A stretch of 16,288 nucleotides of DNA from the NCBI GenBank assembly GCA_027596195.1, contig JADGJG010000575.1, positions 1 to 16,288 on the forward strand, in the 5' to 3' direction. Shown here piece by piece: positions 15,672 through 16,288 of this stretch; position 1 is the stretch's first letter, and each line of letters begins with the position of its first letter. The notes beneath the pieces are model-generated. The model made no database searches. It was not told the DNA's origin and saw nothing but the letters and a program-made list of their open reading frames with translations. Source of the DNA: Podochytrium sp. JEL0797. Lineage: Eukaryota; Chytridiomycota; Chytridiomycetes; Chytridiales; Chytriomycetaceae. The position numbers and the translations under genes are program-made.

Positions 15672-16288
15672 TTGTATTCATGCATTCAATTTGAAGATTG
15701 TTGTCGAAGGCAGAGAAAAGGGGACAGCAGATCATGTGAGTAGAAAGATAAGTTTTTTGAATCGCCCAAATGTAACATTGAGCACATAAGACTAACCTAA
15801 ATAATGCAGAAAATGCAAAGAAACTCGCAGAATGGATTTTTGGTGGATCTCCAGTGACCCTGCACATGGGGTGCGCAAGGCCATTTAGATGGGCTGCATG
15901 CAACAGATTGGGGCAGGAGTGCTTATTTTGTACGTATAATATGCTCAACTTTAGTTGGAGATGATTGGTGGTTGCGAAATAGCGCCAAATTCTAATTGGG
16001 GTTGGCAATCTCTTGAAAATCAGCGCAAAAAACTGATGGCAACTTTTGAATCACAAAACATGCGGATGTTAATGACGCATTGAGCACATAAAACTAACCT
16101 AATTAAAGCAGAAAATGCAGAGAAAGTTGCTGAATGGATTGTTGGTGGATCTCCAGTGACCATACACCTGGGGCATGTATTGTTAGGAGCTGGCTGGAGA
16201 GGAGGGAAGCCAACAAGAGATGAAGCTCTTGAGGGTGAAGACTTGAGAAGCCTTCTCTGTGAGGAAGCAGGAGAGAGGGAAAGGTGCC
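15672..16288 (+). other. Unidentified, possibly exon-bearing DNA joined to the broken integrase
   Basis: From about 15672 the sequence no longer matches integrase. It shows exon-like open stretches separated by intron-like DNA. A candidate exon ends at 15735 (KIVVEGREKGTADH, then GTGAGT); a second spans about 15810-15929 (NAKKLAEWIFGGSPVT); a third runs from about 16112 to the window edge (NAEKVAEWIVGGSPVT) and stays open. I could not join them in a single frame: using the obvious acceptors, the second and third junctions create TAA. Either the splice sites differ or the copy is damaged. I do not recognise the protein family. Confidence 0.4.
15778..16173 (+). repeat. Two 94-bp copies of an exon-like unit (15778-15871 and 16080-16173)
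   Basis: The copies differ at 11 of 94 positions with no gaps (about 88% identical). Each has TTGAGCACATAA, an ACTAAC branch-point-like motif, an AG acceptor and then an open stretch. In the open part the residue changes are K/E, L/V, F/V, L/I and M/L, mostly conservative. The copies start 302 bp apart. Similarity also extends weakly upstream (TTGAATC). Confidence 0.88.

Noticed and set aside
15778..16173. CRISPR or satellite array
   Set aside because: Only two copies 302 bp apart, with splice signals and conservative coding differences; not a spacer-repeat pattern.
15736..16288. 3' LTR of the retroelement
   Set aside because: No TGTTA...TAACA segment and no match to 11520-11719 is present; the repeats here belong to another sequence.

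Overview
The window looks like nuclear DNA from a fungus, most likely a zoosporic (chytrid-type) lineage. The evidence is many short GT-AG introns, a Src1/Heh1-type inner nuclear membrane gene, an F-box protein with plant-type leucine-rich repeats, an intron-containing tRNA-Tyr and a Ty3/Gypsy retrotransposon. No bacterial signals (operons, Shine-Dalgarno sites) are visible. The lineage call is inference; the eukaryotic, fungus-like character is well supported.

Layout. (1) About 61-4531, + strand: an ATRX/RAD54-like SNF2 chromatin remodeller that I could join from 17 exons into one continuous frame of 1076 residues, its 5' end cut by the window edge. (2) 4532-5008: the wreck of a small unidentified gene, about 4682-4969. 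(3) 5009-6016, - strand: F-box plus LRR protein, single exon. (4) 6460-7526, - strand, two exons: a membrane protein weakly resembling the non-RING part of plant APD1-4 proteins. (5) 7635-10251, - strand, two exons: Src1/Heh1/MAN1-family inner nuclear membrane protein of 770 residues, interrupted by an odd 304-bp hairpin-rich GC-rich intron. (6) 10252-11422: gene-poor DNA with a CA/CT microsatellite and a possible tRNA-like remnant. (7) 11430-11511, - strand: tRNA-Tyr(GTA) with a 10-nt intron and T6 terminator. (8) 11520-about 15671, + strand: a decayed Ty3/Gypsy element whose 5' LTR starts 8 bp upstream of the tRNA. It has a primer-binding site, gag, protease, RT, RNase H and integrase remnants. 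(9) About 15672-16288: unrelated DNA joined to the broken integrase, holding two 94-bp copies of an exon-like unit with its branch point and splice acceptor.

Two host genes act at the nuclear genome: the ATRX-like remodeller (chromatin) and Src1/Heh1 (nuclear envelope tethering). Nothing shows that they work together; neighbouring may be chance. The most interesting signals are the retroelement at a Pol III start site, its catalytic-site lesions that fit C-to-T/G-to-A decay, the structured intron in the Src1 gene and the duplicated exon-like unit at the right edge. I did not find a clear, wholly new gene system.
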